A stretch of 64,000 nucleotides of DNA from Marivirga tractuosa DSM 4126 (GCF_000183425.1 NC_014759.1:558001-622000), one strand, 5' to 3'; shown: positions 41,813-51,920, counted from the first letter of the stretch. Numbers and translations are program-made. The notes: generated from the sequence alone by a model not told the origin.

Positions 41813-43105
41813 TTACTTCAAAATAGGAAAACTTAACTCAATTTTTGTACCCTCTCCTTCTTTTGAGTACAGATCAAATTCCCCCTTTAATTTGACCAGC
41901 ATATTTTTTACTATATAAAGTCCTAAACCTGAGCCTTCTTTGCTCTGTGCTCCTCTGTAAAACATATCGAATACCTTTTCTTGTTGATCCTCAGGAATTC
42001 CAATGCCGTTATCTTCGATAGAAATTTTGAATTCCTTTTTACTTTTTTCAGCCCTAATATCTACTTTGCAATCCCCCTTTCCAGGATCAGAGTACTTGAT
42101 GGAATTGGAAATCAAATTATTCAATATCACTTCCAATCTAGCTTTATCAGAAAATAGTGGCGCATCAAAATTAATATCTTTATTGAACTCAATTTTCTCC
42201 ATCCCTTCTATATAATTATTGTTCTCAATTATTTCATCCAGCATTTTGTCGAGGTCAATTGCTTCTGTTTGTATTTCTGTTCTTGTGTTCCGTGAAATCT
42301 CAATAACTTCTTTAATAAAATTTGTCAAGCGTTCAATTCTATTCTCAATCCTGACAAAGTAATCTATCACATTATCGTCCTTCACCTCATATTTTGCTAT
42401 ATTGATAAGTCCTAGAATAGAAGATAAAGGTGCTTTTAAATCATGAGAGGCACTATAAACAAAATGATCCAATTCATCATTTGCCAATTCCAACTCCTTA
42501 TTTTTTTGTTCTAGTTCCTTCAATGTTTCCAAGCGAACCTGATCAATTTGCTTATTAATAACATCAATATTATACATAGAAAAAACCACGACAAATAGAG
42601 AAATGAACATATTAACATAGAAAGAAGTGCTTTCGGATTTACCTTCGGTCAGATTGATTTCTCCAAAAGGCTGATATTCGGTGATCTCTAATATGAATAA
42701 TAAAATCAGTACATAAACAACAGAATAATACTTATATCTTCTTTCTTCATTACTAAATACTAAAAAAATGATGGCTAATATTGGAAAAAAGATAAGGTAG
42801 ACTCCTATTGATTTTGGAATGATTGCTCCATAGACAAAAATGTAACCTGTGCCTAGAACTATAAAAATAAACTTTGCGATTACATGATTCCGATTCTCAT
42901 TCACTAGGAAAGTAGCAATTGCTATACCCACAATCACCAAATCAAATCCAACTGCAACATAATTTATATTGAGTAAATCATTAATTACTTGAATTAATGA
43001 TGCAATAACCGCTATAATTGAAAACTGTGATAAAAGTATATTGGGTTTTTGTTCTAAACTCTTCTCTAACTTTGACCACTTATTAAGATTAAAAAATCTG
43101 AACAC
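41813..43105 (-). CDS. Sensor histidine kinase
   Basis: This 430-residue kinase has six membrane helices (about 22-180), a coiled coil, a HisKA domain with VYSASHDLKAPLSS and an HATPase domain with NNLISNSIKY, DNGIGIPE and GSGLGLYIV. The kinase core closely parallels that of the MASE1 kinase at 14454, suggesting the same subfamily with different sensors. No response regulator is adjacent. It starts at a GTG (43103-43105); no ATG lies near. Confidence 0.9.
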   Translation of the reverse strand: MFRFFNLNKWSKLEKSLEQKPNILLSQFSIIAVIASLIQVINDLLNINYVAVGFDLVIVGIAIATFLVNENRNHVIAKFIFIVLGTGYIFVYGAIIPKSIGVYLIFFPILAIIFLVFSNEERRYKYYSVVYVLILLFILEITEYQPFGEINLTEGKSESTSFYVNMFISLFVVVFSMYNIDVINKQIDQVRLETLKELEQKNKELELANDELDHFVYSASHDLKAPLSSILGLINIAKYEVKDDNVIDYFVRIENRIERLTNFIKEVIEISRNTRTEIQTEAIDLDKMLDEIIENNNYIEGMEKIEFNKDINFDAPLFSDKARLEVILNNLISNSIKYSDPGKGDCKVDIRAEKSKKEFKISIEDNGIGIPEDQQEKVFDMFYRGAQSKEGSGLGLYIVKNMLVKLKGEFDLYSKEGEGTKIELSFPILK

Positions 43106-43286
43106 TGAATTTGATTTTGAGTTCTAATTTATTAAAATATAAAATTTATATTGAAGTTTATCAATAAACCCGACAATTGAGCTATATTATTCGAAAAAAC
43201 TTATCCACATACCAGTCAAATAAAATAATTTCATATTCTCATTGTCATAAAATAGCTTTACAACTTCTTAAAATAAAAAATTACAT

Positions 43287-45740
43287 ATGAAACAACTACT
43301 ATTCACTATTACACTAAGTTTTTTCTTGATCCAAGCTGATGCTACCGCACAACTGTTTGGGAAAAAGAAAGACAAGGAAGATAAAAGCAAAACAGAAAAA
43401 CCATCATCAGAGCTGAAAAATTATGACAAGATTATTAAGGGTGATGTAAAATCTGATGAAGGCTTATTTACCACCCATGAATTAGATGGAAAACTTTATT
43501 ATGAAATTCCATTTGATAAACTAGAAAAAGATATGCTCTTGGTGACCCGTATAGTAAAATTACCGGATAATTTTGGTGGTGGATATATCAATGCGGGGTC
43601 AAAAATGAATGAGCAAGTGGTTCGTTGGTATAAAAGAGACCAAAACATTGACTTAAAAGTAATTAGCTTTCAAAATGTTAGTGACGAAGAATCTCCTATT
43701 TATAAATCTGTAGAAGCCAATAACTTCTTCCCAATTCTTTACAGCAGTAAAATTGAAGCAATTAATCCAGATTCCACAGCATATTTAGTTGATGTAAGCA
43801 GTCTTTTCACTGATGAGGTAAGTGCAATTAATGCTATGTCAGACCGATTAAGAAAAGCTTATAAAGTGAAGCGATTAGATAAAAGCAGATCATATATTGC
43901 ATCAGCGAAATCATTTCCTGAAAATATTGAAGTGCAGCATTTAATGACTTACGATGCAGGAGATCCTCCAAGTAGAGACCAAGCTGGGACTATCAGCATG
44001 TTATTGAATCAATCCATGATTCTTTTACCAGATGAAAAAATGCAACCTAGGCTGGCAGATGAAAGAGTTGGATGGTTCACCATTCAAAAATATGATTACA
44101 ACTCAGATAAATTGAAATCTGATGATTATGAACTGATTAGAAGATGGAGATTGGTACCGAAAGACATAGAAGCATATAAAAGAGGCGAGCTGGTTGAGCC
44201 TGTCAAACCAATTGTTTATTATTTGGATCCAGCAACACCTGAAAAATGGAGGCCTTATTTTATTCAGGGAATAGAAGACTGGAATGCAGCTTTTGAAGAA
44301 GCAGGGTTCAAAAATGCTATAATTGCAAAGGAAGCACCTACTAAAGAAGAGGATCCTGATTTTAGCCCCGAAGATATTCGCTATTCAGTGGTGAGATATG
44401 TCGCAACTACTACCAGAAATGCAGTAGGGCCATCTGTTTCTGATCCCCGAACAGGAGAAATTATCGAAAGTGACATTATATGGTATCATAATCACTTAAG
44501 GTCATACAGAAACCGATATATGATCGAAGCCGGTGCTCAAAAGGAATCTGCCAGAACCCTTGAAACCCCTGAGGCAGAAATTGGTGAAATGATGCGCATG
44601 GTAATAGCACATGAAGTGGGGCATGCTTTGGGATTACCTCATAATATGAAAGCTAGTTCTGCCTACCCTACTGATTCCTTAAGGTCAGCTTCGTTTACGC
44701 AAGAATATGGCCTCACTCCTTCTATTATGGATTATGCAAGGGTCAATTATGTAGCTCAGCCAGAAGATGAAGGGGTTCGCTACATTAGAATGATGGGACC
44801 TTATGATAAGTATGCTATCAATTGGGGGTATAGATTTATTCCTGATGCCAATAGCAAAGAAGAAGAAAAGCCAATCTTAGATGATTGGATATTGGAAAAA
44901 GCAGGAAATCCATGGTATGAATTCGGAAGCGGATATGGAGCTGCAGATCCAAGAGCAAACAGAGAAAGTTTGGGAGATGACCATGTGAAATCTAGTGAAT
45001 ATGGCTTGGCAAATTTAAAAAAGGTGGTGCCAAATTTAGTAGAATGGACTGCAGAAGAAGGTCAAGGCTATAGCGAATTGGCAGAAGTTTACAGGGAATT
45101 AGGCTATATGTGGAGTGGATATATTAGACACGTAACTGCAAATGTTGGTGGTATTTACGAAACTCTTAAAACATCTAACCAAGAAGGAGTTGTATATGAA
45201 CATGTTCCAGCTTCAATTCAACGCAAGGCTGTAGCTTTCCTTAATGATCATGCCTTCACAAATCATGATTGGTTACTCAATAAAGAAATTATTCAAAGAA
45301 TAGAAGATGATGGAGCAATTGATAGAGTGAAATCATTGCAAGTAAGAGCTTTAAGTAGCTTACTGGATGAAGATAGACTGTTAAGAATGGTGGAAAATGA
45401 AAGTTTAAACGGTAATGATGCCTATTCACCATTAGAAATGCTGGAAGATGTTCGAACGGGGATTTTCTCCGAGTTATATCGAGGTCAAGCAGTGGATGCC
45501 TACAGACGAAATCTACAAAGAACTTATATAGAATTGGCTTCCAATACGATTGCAGAATTAGAGGCAGAAGAAAATAGAAATGGTGATGTGATTATATCAG
45601 ATATAATTCCACTGATGCGTGCTGAACTAGAGCAGTTAAAATCAGATATTAGTAGCAGAAAATACAGAACTTCTGATAAAATGAGCAGAATTCATTGGAA
45701 TGACTTATTGGCTAGAATCAATAAAAGTTTTGCTCAATAA
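43287..45740 (+). CDS. Zinc-dependent metalloprotease (DUF5117/DUF4953 type)
   Basis: A signal peptide (1-21) is followed by a basic linker (FGKKKDKEDKSK), a DUF5118-like segment (about 40-90), a beta-rich DUF5117-like domain (about 90-280) and a metzincin-like catalytic domain with HExxHxxGxxH at 442-452 (HEVGHALGLPH). SIMDYARVNY further on is a likely Met-turn. Large proteins with this layout are common secreted or envelope proteases of Bacteroidota. It stands alone with a strong terminator. Confidence 0.88.
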   Translation: MKQLLFTITLSFFLIQADATAQLFGKKKDKEDKSKTEKPSSELKNYDKIIKGDVKSDEGLFTTHELDGKLYYEIPFDKLEKDMLLVTRIVKLPDNFGGGYINAGSKMNEQVVRWYKRDQNIDLKVISFQNVSDEESPIYKSVEANNFFPILYSSKIEAINPDSTAYLVDVSSLFTDEVSAINAMSDRLRKAYKVKRLDKSRSYIASAKSFPENIEVQHLMTYDAGDPPSRDQAGTISMLLNQSMILLPDEKMQPRLADERVGWFTIQKYDYNSDKLKSDDYELIRRWRLVPKDIEAYKRGELVEPVKPIVYYLDPATPEKWRPYFIQGIEDWNAAFEEAGFKNAIIAKEAPTKEEDPDFSPEDIRYSVVRYVATTTRNAVGPSVSDPRTGEIIESDIIWYHNHLRSYRNRYMIEAGAQKESARTLETPEAEIGEMMRMVIAHEVGHALGLPHNMKASSAYPTDSLRSASFTQEYGLTPSIMDYARVNYVAQPEDEGVRYIRMMGPYDKYAINWGYRFIPDANSKEEEKPILDDWILEKAGNPWYEFGSGYGAADPRANRESLGDDHVKSSEYGLANLKKVVPNLVEWTAEEGQGYSELAEVYRELGYMWSGYIRHVTANVGGIYETLKTSNQEGVVYEHVPASIQRKAVAFLNDHAFTNHDWLLNKEIIQRIEDDGAIDRVKSLQVRALSSLLDEDRLLRMVENESLNGNDAYSPLEMLEDVRTGIFSELYRGQAVDAYRRNLQRTYIELASNTIAELEAEENRNGDVIISDIIPLMRAELEQLKSDISSRKYRTSDKMSRIHWNDLLARINKSFAQ

Positions 45741-45754
45741 AATTTAGAATAAAT

Positions 45755-45787
45755 AGCTTTTCCGAAGTTCTAAACTTTGGAAAAGCT
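45755..45787 (+). terminator. Terminator of the metalloprotease gene
   Basis: AGCTTTTCCGAAGTT (45755-45769) pairs with AACTTTGGAAAAGCT (45773-45787) through 15 bp with one wobble and a 3-base loop. Confidence 0.7.
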
Positions 45788-45847
45788 TATTTCCATTCCC
45801 TTTCAAGCCAGGCAAATTTTCCTTTAATTTGCATCAAAATTTACAAA

Positions 45848-46480
45848 ATGGCATTAAAAACATTCGTTAAGATATCTGAAGTTAATAATTTGAGTGATGC
45901 ACGCTATTGTGCGGGTATGACCGTAAACCTGATGGGTTTTGATTTGTATAAAGATAATCCTGCATACGTTAGCCCTGAAAATTTCATGGAGCTTACGGGT
46001 TGGTTGTCAGGAGTGGATTTCGTAGGCGAATACGGCAATGCTTCCGAAGATGCCATCAAAGCATCCATCAAAGATTATGAAATTCACTACCTACAAACCG
46101 ATAATCCAGCCATTATCCCTCTTTTCCCAGAATTCAAAAGAATATTAAGATTTGACATGGATAAAGTGTCTAATGCAGAGGAAGTAAAAAGCATTATGCA
46201 TAAAGCCGCAGATGATGTCCAGTTTTTCCTATTTGAATCCGGAAACGGTAATCATTATAAAGAAAATGTAGTCAATCAAGTATTAGATTTAGCAAAAGAC
46301 TACCCTGTTGTCTTAGGCTTTAATATTGACGACAAAAATGTAATGGAATTAGTTGAAAAGACTTCTATAAAAGGTATTTCACTCAAAGGTGGAGAAGAGA
46401 TTCGACCAGGTTATAAAGATTTTGATGAGCTGGCTGATATTTTGGAGACCTTGGAGATTGATGATACAGTAGAAGGCTGA
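45848..46480 (+). CDS. TrpF-like barrel protein lacking catalytic residues
   Basis: This 210-residue protein has the pattern of phosphoribosylanthranilate isomerase: KISEVNNLSDARYCAGM (8-24) matches the first strand and helix, and GISLKGGEEIRPGYKDF (177-193) the phosphate-binding GvExxPGxKD motif. The general-base Cys of KICG is Ser10 and the general-acid Asp position appears as Glu130 in LFES. No other trp gene is near. It may be a divergent isomerase or a non-catalytic relative; I would not call it trpF. Confidence 0.7.
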   Translation: MALKTFVKISEVNNLSDARYCAGMTVNLMGFDLYKDNPAYVSPENFMELTGWLSGVDFVGEYGNASEDAIKASIKDYEIHYLQTDNPAIIPLFPEFKRILRFDMDKVSNAEEVKSIMHKAADDVQFFLFESGNGNHYKENVVNQVLDLAKDYPVVLGFNIDDKNVMELVEKTSIKGISLKGGEEIRPGYKDFDELADILETLEIDDTVEG

Positions 46481-46587
46481 TTGAAGCTTGGTAGAAAGCT
46501 CACACGCTGAAAAGCATGCGCCAACGTGAGCTCGATTGGATTAGCACAGAACGGAACTCTATTGGATAGTTGATATTTACAAAATAA

Positions 46588-47046
46588 TCACCGCTTCAAC
46601 TTCTCATCCAAAGTCTCAACTAACTGCTTTAAAGTATCTCTGAAATGAATTATTTCGGTTTCAGAGGTGGTCTGATCCTGAAAAGAGCCAATGATCTTTT
46701 CAGGAATCTTAACTGCTTTTTCCTTTAGCTTCTCTCCTTCTGCTGTTAAGGATACTTGAACTGTACGTTCATCTTCTCTCGAACGTTCTCTTTTTAATAG
46801 CCCTTTGTTTTCTAGTCTTTTCAGCAATGGGGTTACAGTATTAGTTTCTAATAAGAGGCGTTCGCTTATTTTATTAACCGTTTGGGCATTATGCTGCCAC
46901 AACACCAATAAGACTAAGTATTGAGGGTAAGTAATATCCAACTCCTTTAAAAATGGAGTATATAATTTAGTCGTAAGCCTTGAAGCAGCATAAAGTGGAA
47001 AACAGATTTGATTTTCCAGATATAAAGATGCGAAATGATCATCCAT
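46588..47046 (-). CDS. OhrR-like MarR-family regulator
   Basis: This 152-residue winged-helix protein begins LENQICFPLYAASRL, placing a Cys at residue 15 like the peroxide-sensing Cys of OhrR, followed by TYPQYLVLLVLW and the recognition region TVTPLLKRLENKGLLKRERS. OhrR represses organic-peroxide defence genes until the Cys is oxidised. The start at ATG 47046 is preferred over a much longer frame that would run into the glutathione peroxidase gene; it lies 1 bp after that gene's stop. It therefore probably regulates its own operon. Confidence 0.88.
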   Translation of the reverse strand: MDDHFASLYLENQICFPLYAASRLTTKLYTPFLKELDITYPQYLVLLVLWQHNAQTVNKISERLLLETNTVTPLLKRLENKGLLKRERSREDERTVQVSLTAEGEKLKEKAVKIPEKIIGSFQDQTTSETEIIHFRDTLKQLVETLDEKLKR

Positions 47047-47047
47047 A

Positions 47048-47524
47048 TTATAGCAAATTTTTAATGGTCTCTTCCATTTCTTCAGGTTTGGTTTTAGGCG
47101 AAAATCGCTTGACCGGATTAGCCTCCTTATCAATAACGAATTTAGTAAAATTCCATTTAACACGACTGCCCAAAATCCCTCCTTTTAGTTTAGACTTCAA
47201 GTATTTGAAGATGGGATGCGCATTCTTTCCATTCACCTCAACTTTTTCAAACATCGGAAAACTTACTCCATAATTGACTTGACAAAACTCTTGAATTTCT
47301 TCGGAGTTGCCTTTTTCCTGATTAGCAAATTGATTACAGGGAAATCCCAGAATAACCAGCCCATCATCCTTGTATTTTTTATAGAGCTTCTCTAAGCCTT
47401 CATATTGAGGCGTAAGTCCACACTTACTAGCCGTATTGACTACCACCACCGTTTTATTCTCAAATATTTTCATGGAGATCTTCTCTCCTGTCAATAAATT
47501 AGCATCAAAATCGTAAAAACTCAT
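47048..47524 (-). CDS. Glutathione peroxidase family peroxidase
   Basis: This 158-residue thioredoxin-fold peroxidase has the peroxidatic Cys in [17 protein letters not shown] with the likely resolving Cys, and [10 protein letters not shown] with the catalytic Trp and Asn. Cys rather than selenocysteine and the second Cys suggest that thioredoxin is the reductant. It reduces hydroperoxides. It lies between doxX and the OhrR-like regulator in an operon. Confidence 0.93.
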   Translation of the reverse strand: MSFYDFDANLLTGEKISMKIFENKTVVVVNTASKCGLTPQYEGLEKLYKKYKDDGLVILGFPCNQFANQEKGNSEEIQEFCQVNYGVSFPMFEKVEVNGKNAHPIFKYLKSKLKGGILGSRVKWNFTKFVIDKEANPVKRFSPKTKPEEMEETIKNLL

Positions 47525-47528
47525 ATTT

Positions 47529-47951
47529 CTATTTTTTAATAACTGTTTTCAAATATTTCCATCCAGCAGTTGACCATAAAGCCCATAAAACCAAAACCGG
47601 TTGAAAAAACAATCTGATCAATCGTTTTTGATCGGTATCTAAACCAAAGGCATCAATGCCATTGGTGTATTGCGAAATATTACCAGGGAAAATAAGGATG
47701 TAGAAAATCGCTAATGCTATCCCTACTTTAGCCTTATGCTTAGCCAAAAAGATCATTAACAGCCCTAACGTAATCTCTACTATACCTGAAGAAAGTACAA
47801 CAAAATCCATAAAACCGGGATCTGTTGGCAACCATCTGGGAACCTGAGCTAAAAATTCTTCTCTTTGAAAAGTTAAATGACCTATACCTGCCAAAGTCAT
47901 AATGGCTCCTAAAAGAACTCTAAAAATCGTTTGAACTAGATTTGTTTTCAT
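47529..47951 (-). CDS. DoxX-family membrane protein
   Basis: This 140-residue protein has four membrane helices with the DoxX-like start [33 protein letters not shown] and a C-terminal helix with [12 protein letters not shown]. DoxX proteins are linked to redox stress and thiosulfate metabolism. It is the first gene of the doxX-peroxidase-ohrR operon, 4 bp before the peroxidase. The 276 bp upstream shows no other gene. Confidence 0.85.
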   Translation of the reverse strand: MKTNLVQTIFRVLLGAIMTLAGIGHLTFQREEFLAQVPRWLPTDPGFMDFVVLSSGIVEITLGLLMIFLAKHKAKVGIALAIFYILIFPGNISQYTNGIDAFGLDTDQKRLIRLFFQPVLVLWALWSTAGWKYLKTVIKK

Positions 47952-48227
47952 AATATAATTATTAATCGTTAACGTTTATATCGTGTGCGATACAAAGTAA
48001 AGCAAGTTTATTGATTTAACAAAATCTCTGTTCTATAAGCTTTAAAAAGGGTTGAACTGGCAAGCAGAATTTTCAAATAATAGAAAGAAAATATAAACTA
48101 GTTTTAGGAGGATCCATTAAGAACAATCAGCACGTGTCTTGCTCCGTAGCGCACGCTAGAGGGTAGAAACGATGACTAGCGAAAGTTTAAATAATTTTTT
48201 TGTACCTTCAATAAAGATGTAATTCGT

Positions 48228-48683
48228 GTGAAGTATTTCCTAATTCTCATATTATCGATCACTCCATTGCAACTGTTCTCGCAGGATGATCCCAGCGCTC
48301 AGAATGAATCGGAACTCAAAAAAAATTCAATCCATGCTTCAATTGGGACAGTCATCCTTTATTCTACTATCAATTGTTACTATGATCGAGTGATTTTTGA
48401 AATGGGCAGAAATAAAAAAACCTTAGGACTCCTCAGATTAGGATATGGGTGGTTTGGCGGAATAGAAAATGATGGTCAGCAATATATGTTGCAATCCGGT
48501 ATACAGCGAGAATATTTTGAAGGATTACTAGGATTTTCTATTCGACCTCAAGATGGAGACGAAGCCTTAAAACCCGCTATTTCAGTTGGGTTTAGGTGGC
48601 AAAAACCTAACAAGAGTTTCTTATTTAGAACTGGAATAGCCTACCCTGAATCTTTATATTTAGGTGTAGGGTTTGCTTTCTAA
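48228..48683 (+). CDS. Small exported barrel-like protein, unknown
   Basis: A GTG-initiated frame encodes a signal peptide (1-18, ends LQLFSQ) and 130 residues with alternating aromatic strands (GLLRLGYGWFGGI, LLGFSIRP, YLGVGFAF) ending in Phe, as in outer-membrane barrels. No family is recognised. A TTTTTTTGTACCTTCA stretch about 25 bp upstream may be its promoter. The 256 bp downstream to the amylase gene shows nothing clear. Confidence 0.55.
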   Translation: MKYFLILILSITPLQLFSQDDPSAQNESELKKNSIHASIGTVILYSTINCYYDRVIFEMGRNKKTLGLLRLGYGWFGGIENDGQQYMLQSGIQREYFEGLLGFSIRPQDGDEALKPAISVGFRWQKPNKSFLFRTGIAYPESLYLGVGFAF

Positions 48684-48939
48684 GCAAAATGAAATACATT
48701 ATTATAACCCAAGCCTACTTGTAATATCTACTTATTAAATATTCTTTGCCCTCTTCTATAATCATTAACAAAATTATACTATTCCGTTATTCTCACTGTG
48801 CAACTATAGTCTACACATAACTAAAATTATATTTTTTCGCAATCGAAACCGCAATCGTTTTCGGAATTATGATCTGCTAAATTCTTTTTTTAAAGATATA
48901 TATTACTGTAATTAGGCTTTCAACCAAATATTATACTTT

Positions 48940-50343
48940 ATGAAACGATTAATTGCACAAATTTTTTTTCCTTTATTGCTGATAGCAATAATTGTATCTT
49001 GCTCAGAAGATACAAAGCTGGAAGAACAGCGAAAACACTCTAACAAAAAAGCAACTGATCCATTTGAAACTACTCAATCAAATGATGATCTTGCACAGCG
49101 AAATCCTGGGCCAGGTGGCGGAATTATCATGCAGGCATTCTATTGGGACGTTCCTGCTGGTGGTACTTGGTATCAAACCATTGAAAGTAAAATCCCTGAT
49201 TGGGACGCAGCCGGTGTCAGTGCTATTTGGCTACCACCAGTTTCCAAGGCTATGAATGGAGGTTTTTCTATGGGATATGACCCTTATGATTACTTTGATT
49301 TTGGTGATTACAATCAACAAGGTTCTATTGAAACGCGTTTTGGATCACGCTCTGAATTAGAAAGTCTAATTAACACTGCTCACCAATATGATATTGACGT
49401 TTATGCTGACATTGTATTAAACCACAATAGTGGTGGTGATTCAGAAGCCAATCCTTACACTGGAACTAACACCTATACTGACTTTAACCCTGCATCCGGT
49501 AAATTTTATAGATCAGCCAGTGATTTTCACCCTAATGCCGTTGTAGGAAGTGATGAAGGAGTTTTCGGTGGTTTTCCTGATTTAAGTCATTCCGTTACTT
49601 ATGTTCAAGATTGGCTTTGGAACCGAAGCGATGGCGTAGGTAAATATTATAGAGATGAATTAGGATTCGATGGCTGGAGATTCGACTATGTGAAAGGTTT
49701 TGGTGGCTGGGTTGTTCGAGAATGGATGAATAATGTAGGAGGATTTGCTGTAGGTGAATATTGGGATGGAAATGCTCAATTACTACAGGATTGGGTAAAC
49801 AGCACTAATAGAACAGCTTCCGCTTTCGACTTCGCCTGTTATTACCGAATGGATGAAGCTTTTGATAGTAACGATTTAACAAAACTACAAGGTGATATGC
49901 TTTGGAAAAGAGATGCCGCAAAAGCTGTCACTTTTGTAACGAATCATGATACTGATGAAATCTGGGACAAAATGCATGCCTATGCTTATATCTTCACCCA
50001 TGAAGGCTATCCTACCCTATTCTATCAAGATTACGAAGAATGGTTAGACCAAGACAAGCTGGATAATCTTATGTGGATTCATAGAAATTTAGCAACAGGC
50101 GGTACGGATATTTTGTATGCTGACAATGACGAATATGTGGCAAGAAGAAATGGAAACCCAGGAATTGTAGTTTACCTGAACAGTTCAAATCAATGGTTAG
50201 AGAGATGGGTACCTACAAACTGGGGCAATTCAGTCATCAAAGATTACACAGGAAATTCAAATTGGGAACCAACAACTCAAAATGACCAGTGGGTAAAAAT
50301 ACAATGCCCTCCTAATAGCTACACTGTTTGGTCGTTAAAATAA
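48940..50343 (+). CDS. GH13 alpha-amylase lipoprotein
   Basis: A lipoprotein signal (lipobox Cys21, IIVSCSED) is followed by a GH13 catalytic barrel with DIVLNH (region I), the nucleophile Asp249 in GWRFDYVKG, acid/base Glu273 in VGEYWD and Asp337 in FVTNHD. A small C-terminal beta domain ends the protein. It cleaves alpha-1,4-glucan outside the cell or in the periplasm. No susCD-type transport genes are adjacent, so it is not part of a visible starch locus. Confidence 0.93.
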   Translation: MKRLIAQIFFPLLLIAIIVSCSEDTKLEEQRKHSNKKATDPFETTQSNDDLAQRNPGPGGGIIMQAFYWDVPAGGTWYQTIESKIPDWDAAGVSAIWLPPVSKAMNGGFSMGYDPYDYFDFGDYNQQGSIETRFGSRSELESLINTAHQYDIDVYADIVLNHNSGGDSEANPYTGTNTYTDFNPASGKFYRSASDFHPNAVVGSDEGVFGGFPDLSHSVTYVQDWLWNRSDGVGKYYRDELGFDGWRFDYVKGFGGWVVREWMNNVGGFAVGEYWDGNAQLLQDWVNSTNRTASAFDFACYYRMDEAFDSNDLTKLQGDMLWKRDAAKAVTFVTNHDTDEIWDKMHAYAYIFTHEGYPTLFYQDYEEWLDQDKLDNLMWIHRNLATGGTDILYADNDEYVARRNGNPGIVVYLNSSNQWLERWVPTNWGNSVIKDYTGNSNWEPTTQNDQWVKIQCPPNSYTVWSLK

Positions 50344-50363
50344 GTTTTATTTTTAGTCGTCTA

Positions 50364-50398
50364 AAAAGTCACCTTCTTTAAAAGTTGGTGGCTTTTTT
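50364..50398 (+). terminator. Terminator of the amylase gene
   Basis: AAAAGTCACC pairs with GGTGGCTTTTTT (one wobble) and ends in a run of six T. Confidence 0.7.
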
Positions 50399-50482
50399 AT
50401 TTCCTGCTTGTCCCGTCCTGAGATAGTCTTTTACAAAAACTAACTTTAGAGAAAATAAACTATAGCTTAACTACTATTTTTG

Positions 50483-50490
50483 TACTTTTG
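50483..50490 (+). promoter_or_regulatory. TAnnTTTG promoter box of the receiver gene
   Basis: TACTTTTG lies 37 bp before the ATG at 50528. Confidence 0.45.
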
Positions 50491-50527
50491 AAAAGCATGA
50501 AATCGCTTCAAGACTAAAAACTAAAAT

Positions 50528-50890
50528 ATGACTAAGGTAAAATATTTAATAATCGATGATGATATTATATTCAGTAAGTGGCTAAAAGCTAGTATTGAAG
50601 ACCAATATCCTAATTTTGATCATATTAGTTCTCGCAACAATACGCTTGGGGGTTTGCTTGATATCCATAGAAATCAACCAGATTTAGTCTTTCTTGATCA
50701 ATATATAGATGGTTTAAGTGGTTTTGATGTATTGGACTTAATGAAACATGAACCTAAAATAATCATGATCTCATCGGAAAGTATTGATCAAAAGCAATTA
50801 GAAAACTATCCAAATGTTATCGGTTTTATAGACAAACCCATAGACTTGGATAAGCTGAAAGCTTTATTGCAAAACAATGGTCTTATCTAA
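50528..50890 (+). CDS. Single-domain response regulator (CheY-like)
   Basis: This 120-residue protein is only a receiver domain: acidic pair in IIDDDIIF, phospho-acceptor Asp in LVFLDQYIDG, Ser in MISSES and Lys in FIDKPIDL. It has no output domain, so it works by protein contact or as a phosphorelay step, perhaps for one of the orphan histidine kinases in this window. It is convergent with the oxidoreductase gene. Confidence 0.9.
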   Translation: MTKVKYLIIDDDIIFSKWLKASIEDQYPNFDHISSRNNTLGGLLDIHRNQPDLVFLDQYIDGLSGFDVLDLMKHEPKIIMISSESIDQKQLENYPNVIGFIDKPIDLDKLKALLQNNGLI

Positions 50891-50897
50891 TAAGCTA

Positions 50898-51920
50898 TTA
50901 ACCTAAGGTCAGCACTACTTTTCCAACGGTTTTTCCAGATTGAAAAAGTCTCAATGCTTCATGCATATCGTCAAATTTAAATCGATGTCCGATATACGGT
51001 GAAGCCATATTGAATTCCTCTAATTCTTTTAATATTTGCTGCATTAATTCCTTTCGATCGTAAAGCCATATTAAATTGAATCCTAAAATTCCCTTATTGG
51101 TTTCAATCATTTTTTGTGGATCAATTTTAGGCCTAGTTAAGTAAAGCCAAGCAAGACGAGGCCAGTTTGGTGAATTTTTAGTATCTCCATAACGAGCAGA
51201 ACCATAGTTTATGACACGACCTTGCGGTGCCAGCATATTATAACCAATTGTAAATATCTTCCCTCCTATGCATTCCATAATAAGATTTAAATCCCTTCCT
51301 TCTAGGGCTTGTTTCAAATCCTTTTTGAAATGCTTTGAACGCACTATATACTTTTGATACCCTTCTGCTTTAAGTAAATCAATTTTTGCGGCTGACCCTA
51401 TGGTTCCAATAGTAAATGCTCCTGCTTTTTGAGCCATTCGGTTGGCTAAAAGACCTACACCGCCCGCTGCAGAATGAATTAAAACAGCATCTCCTTTTTG
51501 AAGATTTCCCAAATGAAAAAGTCCGTAATATGCAGTTAGTGCCTGCACTAAAAATGACGCTCCTTCTTCGAAGGTCCACGACTGAGGAATTTTACTAACA
51601 TAAGCTGTATCAATATTGATTTGAGAAGTGTAAGCACCAAATCTCGTTACTCCCATCACACGATCACCAATTTCAAAATCGTTAACATCTTGACCTATGG
51701 AAACGATTTCACCAGAATATTCAAGTCCCGGGATAAAACTTCCTTCTGGAGTGGCGCTATACAAACCCAGAATGGCGAAAACATCTGCAAAATTTAACCC
51801 AACAGCTTTCACCTTAACCTGAACTTCATTTGCCTTTGGGTCTGGCAATTCTTCTTCTACTAGTTTCAAGCGACTTATTGATCCTGCTTTGTGAGTTCTG
51901 TAAGACTTTCTTATGGGCAT
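50898..51920 (-). CDS. Zinc-free quinone oxidoreductase-like protein (VAT1-like)
   Basis: This 340-residue MDR protein has a GroES-like domain (25-125: AVGLNFADVFAILGLY, PGLEYSGEI) and a Rossmann domain with VLIHSAAGGVGLLANRMAQKAG (region 146-167). The AxGLNFADV start and the absence of zinc Cys residues fit the VAT-1/synaptic vesicle-like quinone oxidoreductase branch. The role is likely NADPH-dependent reduction of an unknown carbonyl or quinone. Confidence 0.85.
   Translation of the reverse strand: MPIRKSYRTHKAGSISRLKLVEEELPDPKANEVQVKVKAVGLNFADVFAILGLYSATPEGSFIPGLEYSGEIVSIGQDVNDFEIGDRVMGVTRFGAYTSQINIDTAYVSKIPQSWTFEEGASFLVQALTAYYGLFHLGNLQKGDAVLIHSAAGGVGLLANRMAQKAGAFTIGTIGSAAKIDLLKAEGYQKYIVRSKHFKKDLKQALEGRDLNLIMECIGGKIFTIGYNMLAPQGRVINYGSARYGDTKNSPNWPRLAWLYLTRPKIDPQKMIETNKGILGFNLIWLYDRKELMQQILKELEEFNMASPYIGHRFKFDDMHEALRLFQSGKTVGKVVLTLG

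Noticed and set aside
46497..46532. AGCTCAC/GTGAGCT hairpin as a terminator of the TrpF-like gene
   Set aside because: A 7-bp stem with a 22-base loop and no U-tract is too weak to call.
47047..47163. N-terminal extension of the MarR/OhrR-like protein
   Set aside because: It lies inside the glutathione peroxidase gene in another frame; the ATG at 47046 gives a normal OhrR start with Cys at residue 15.
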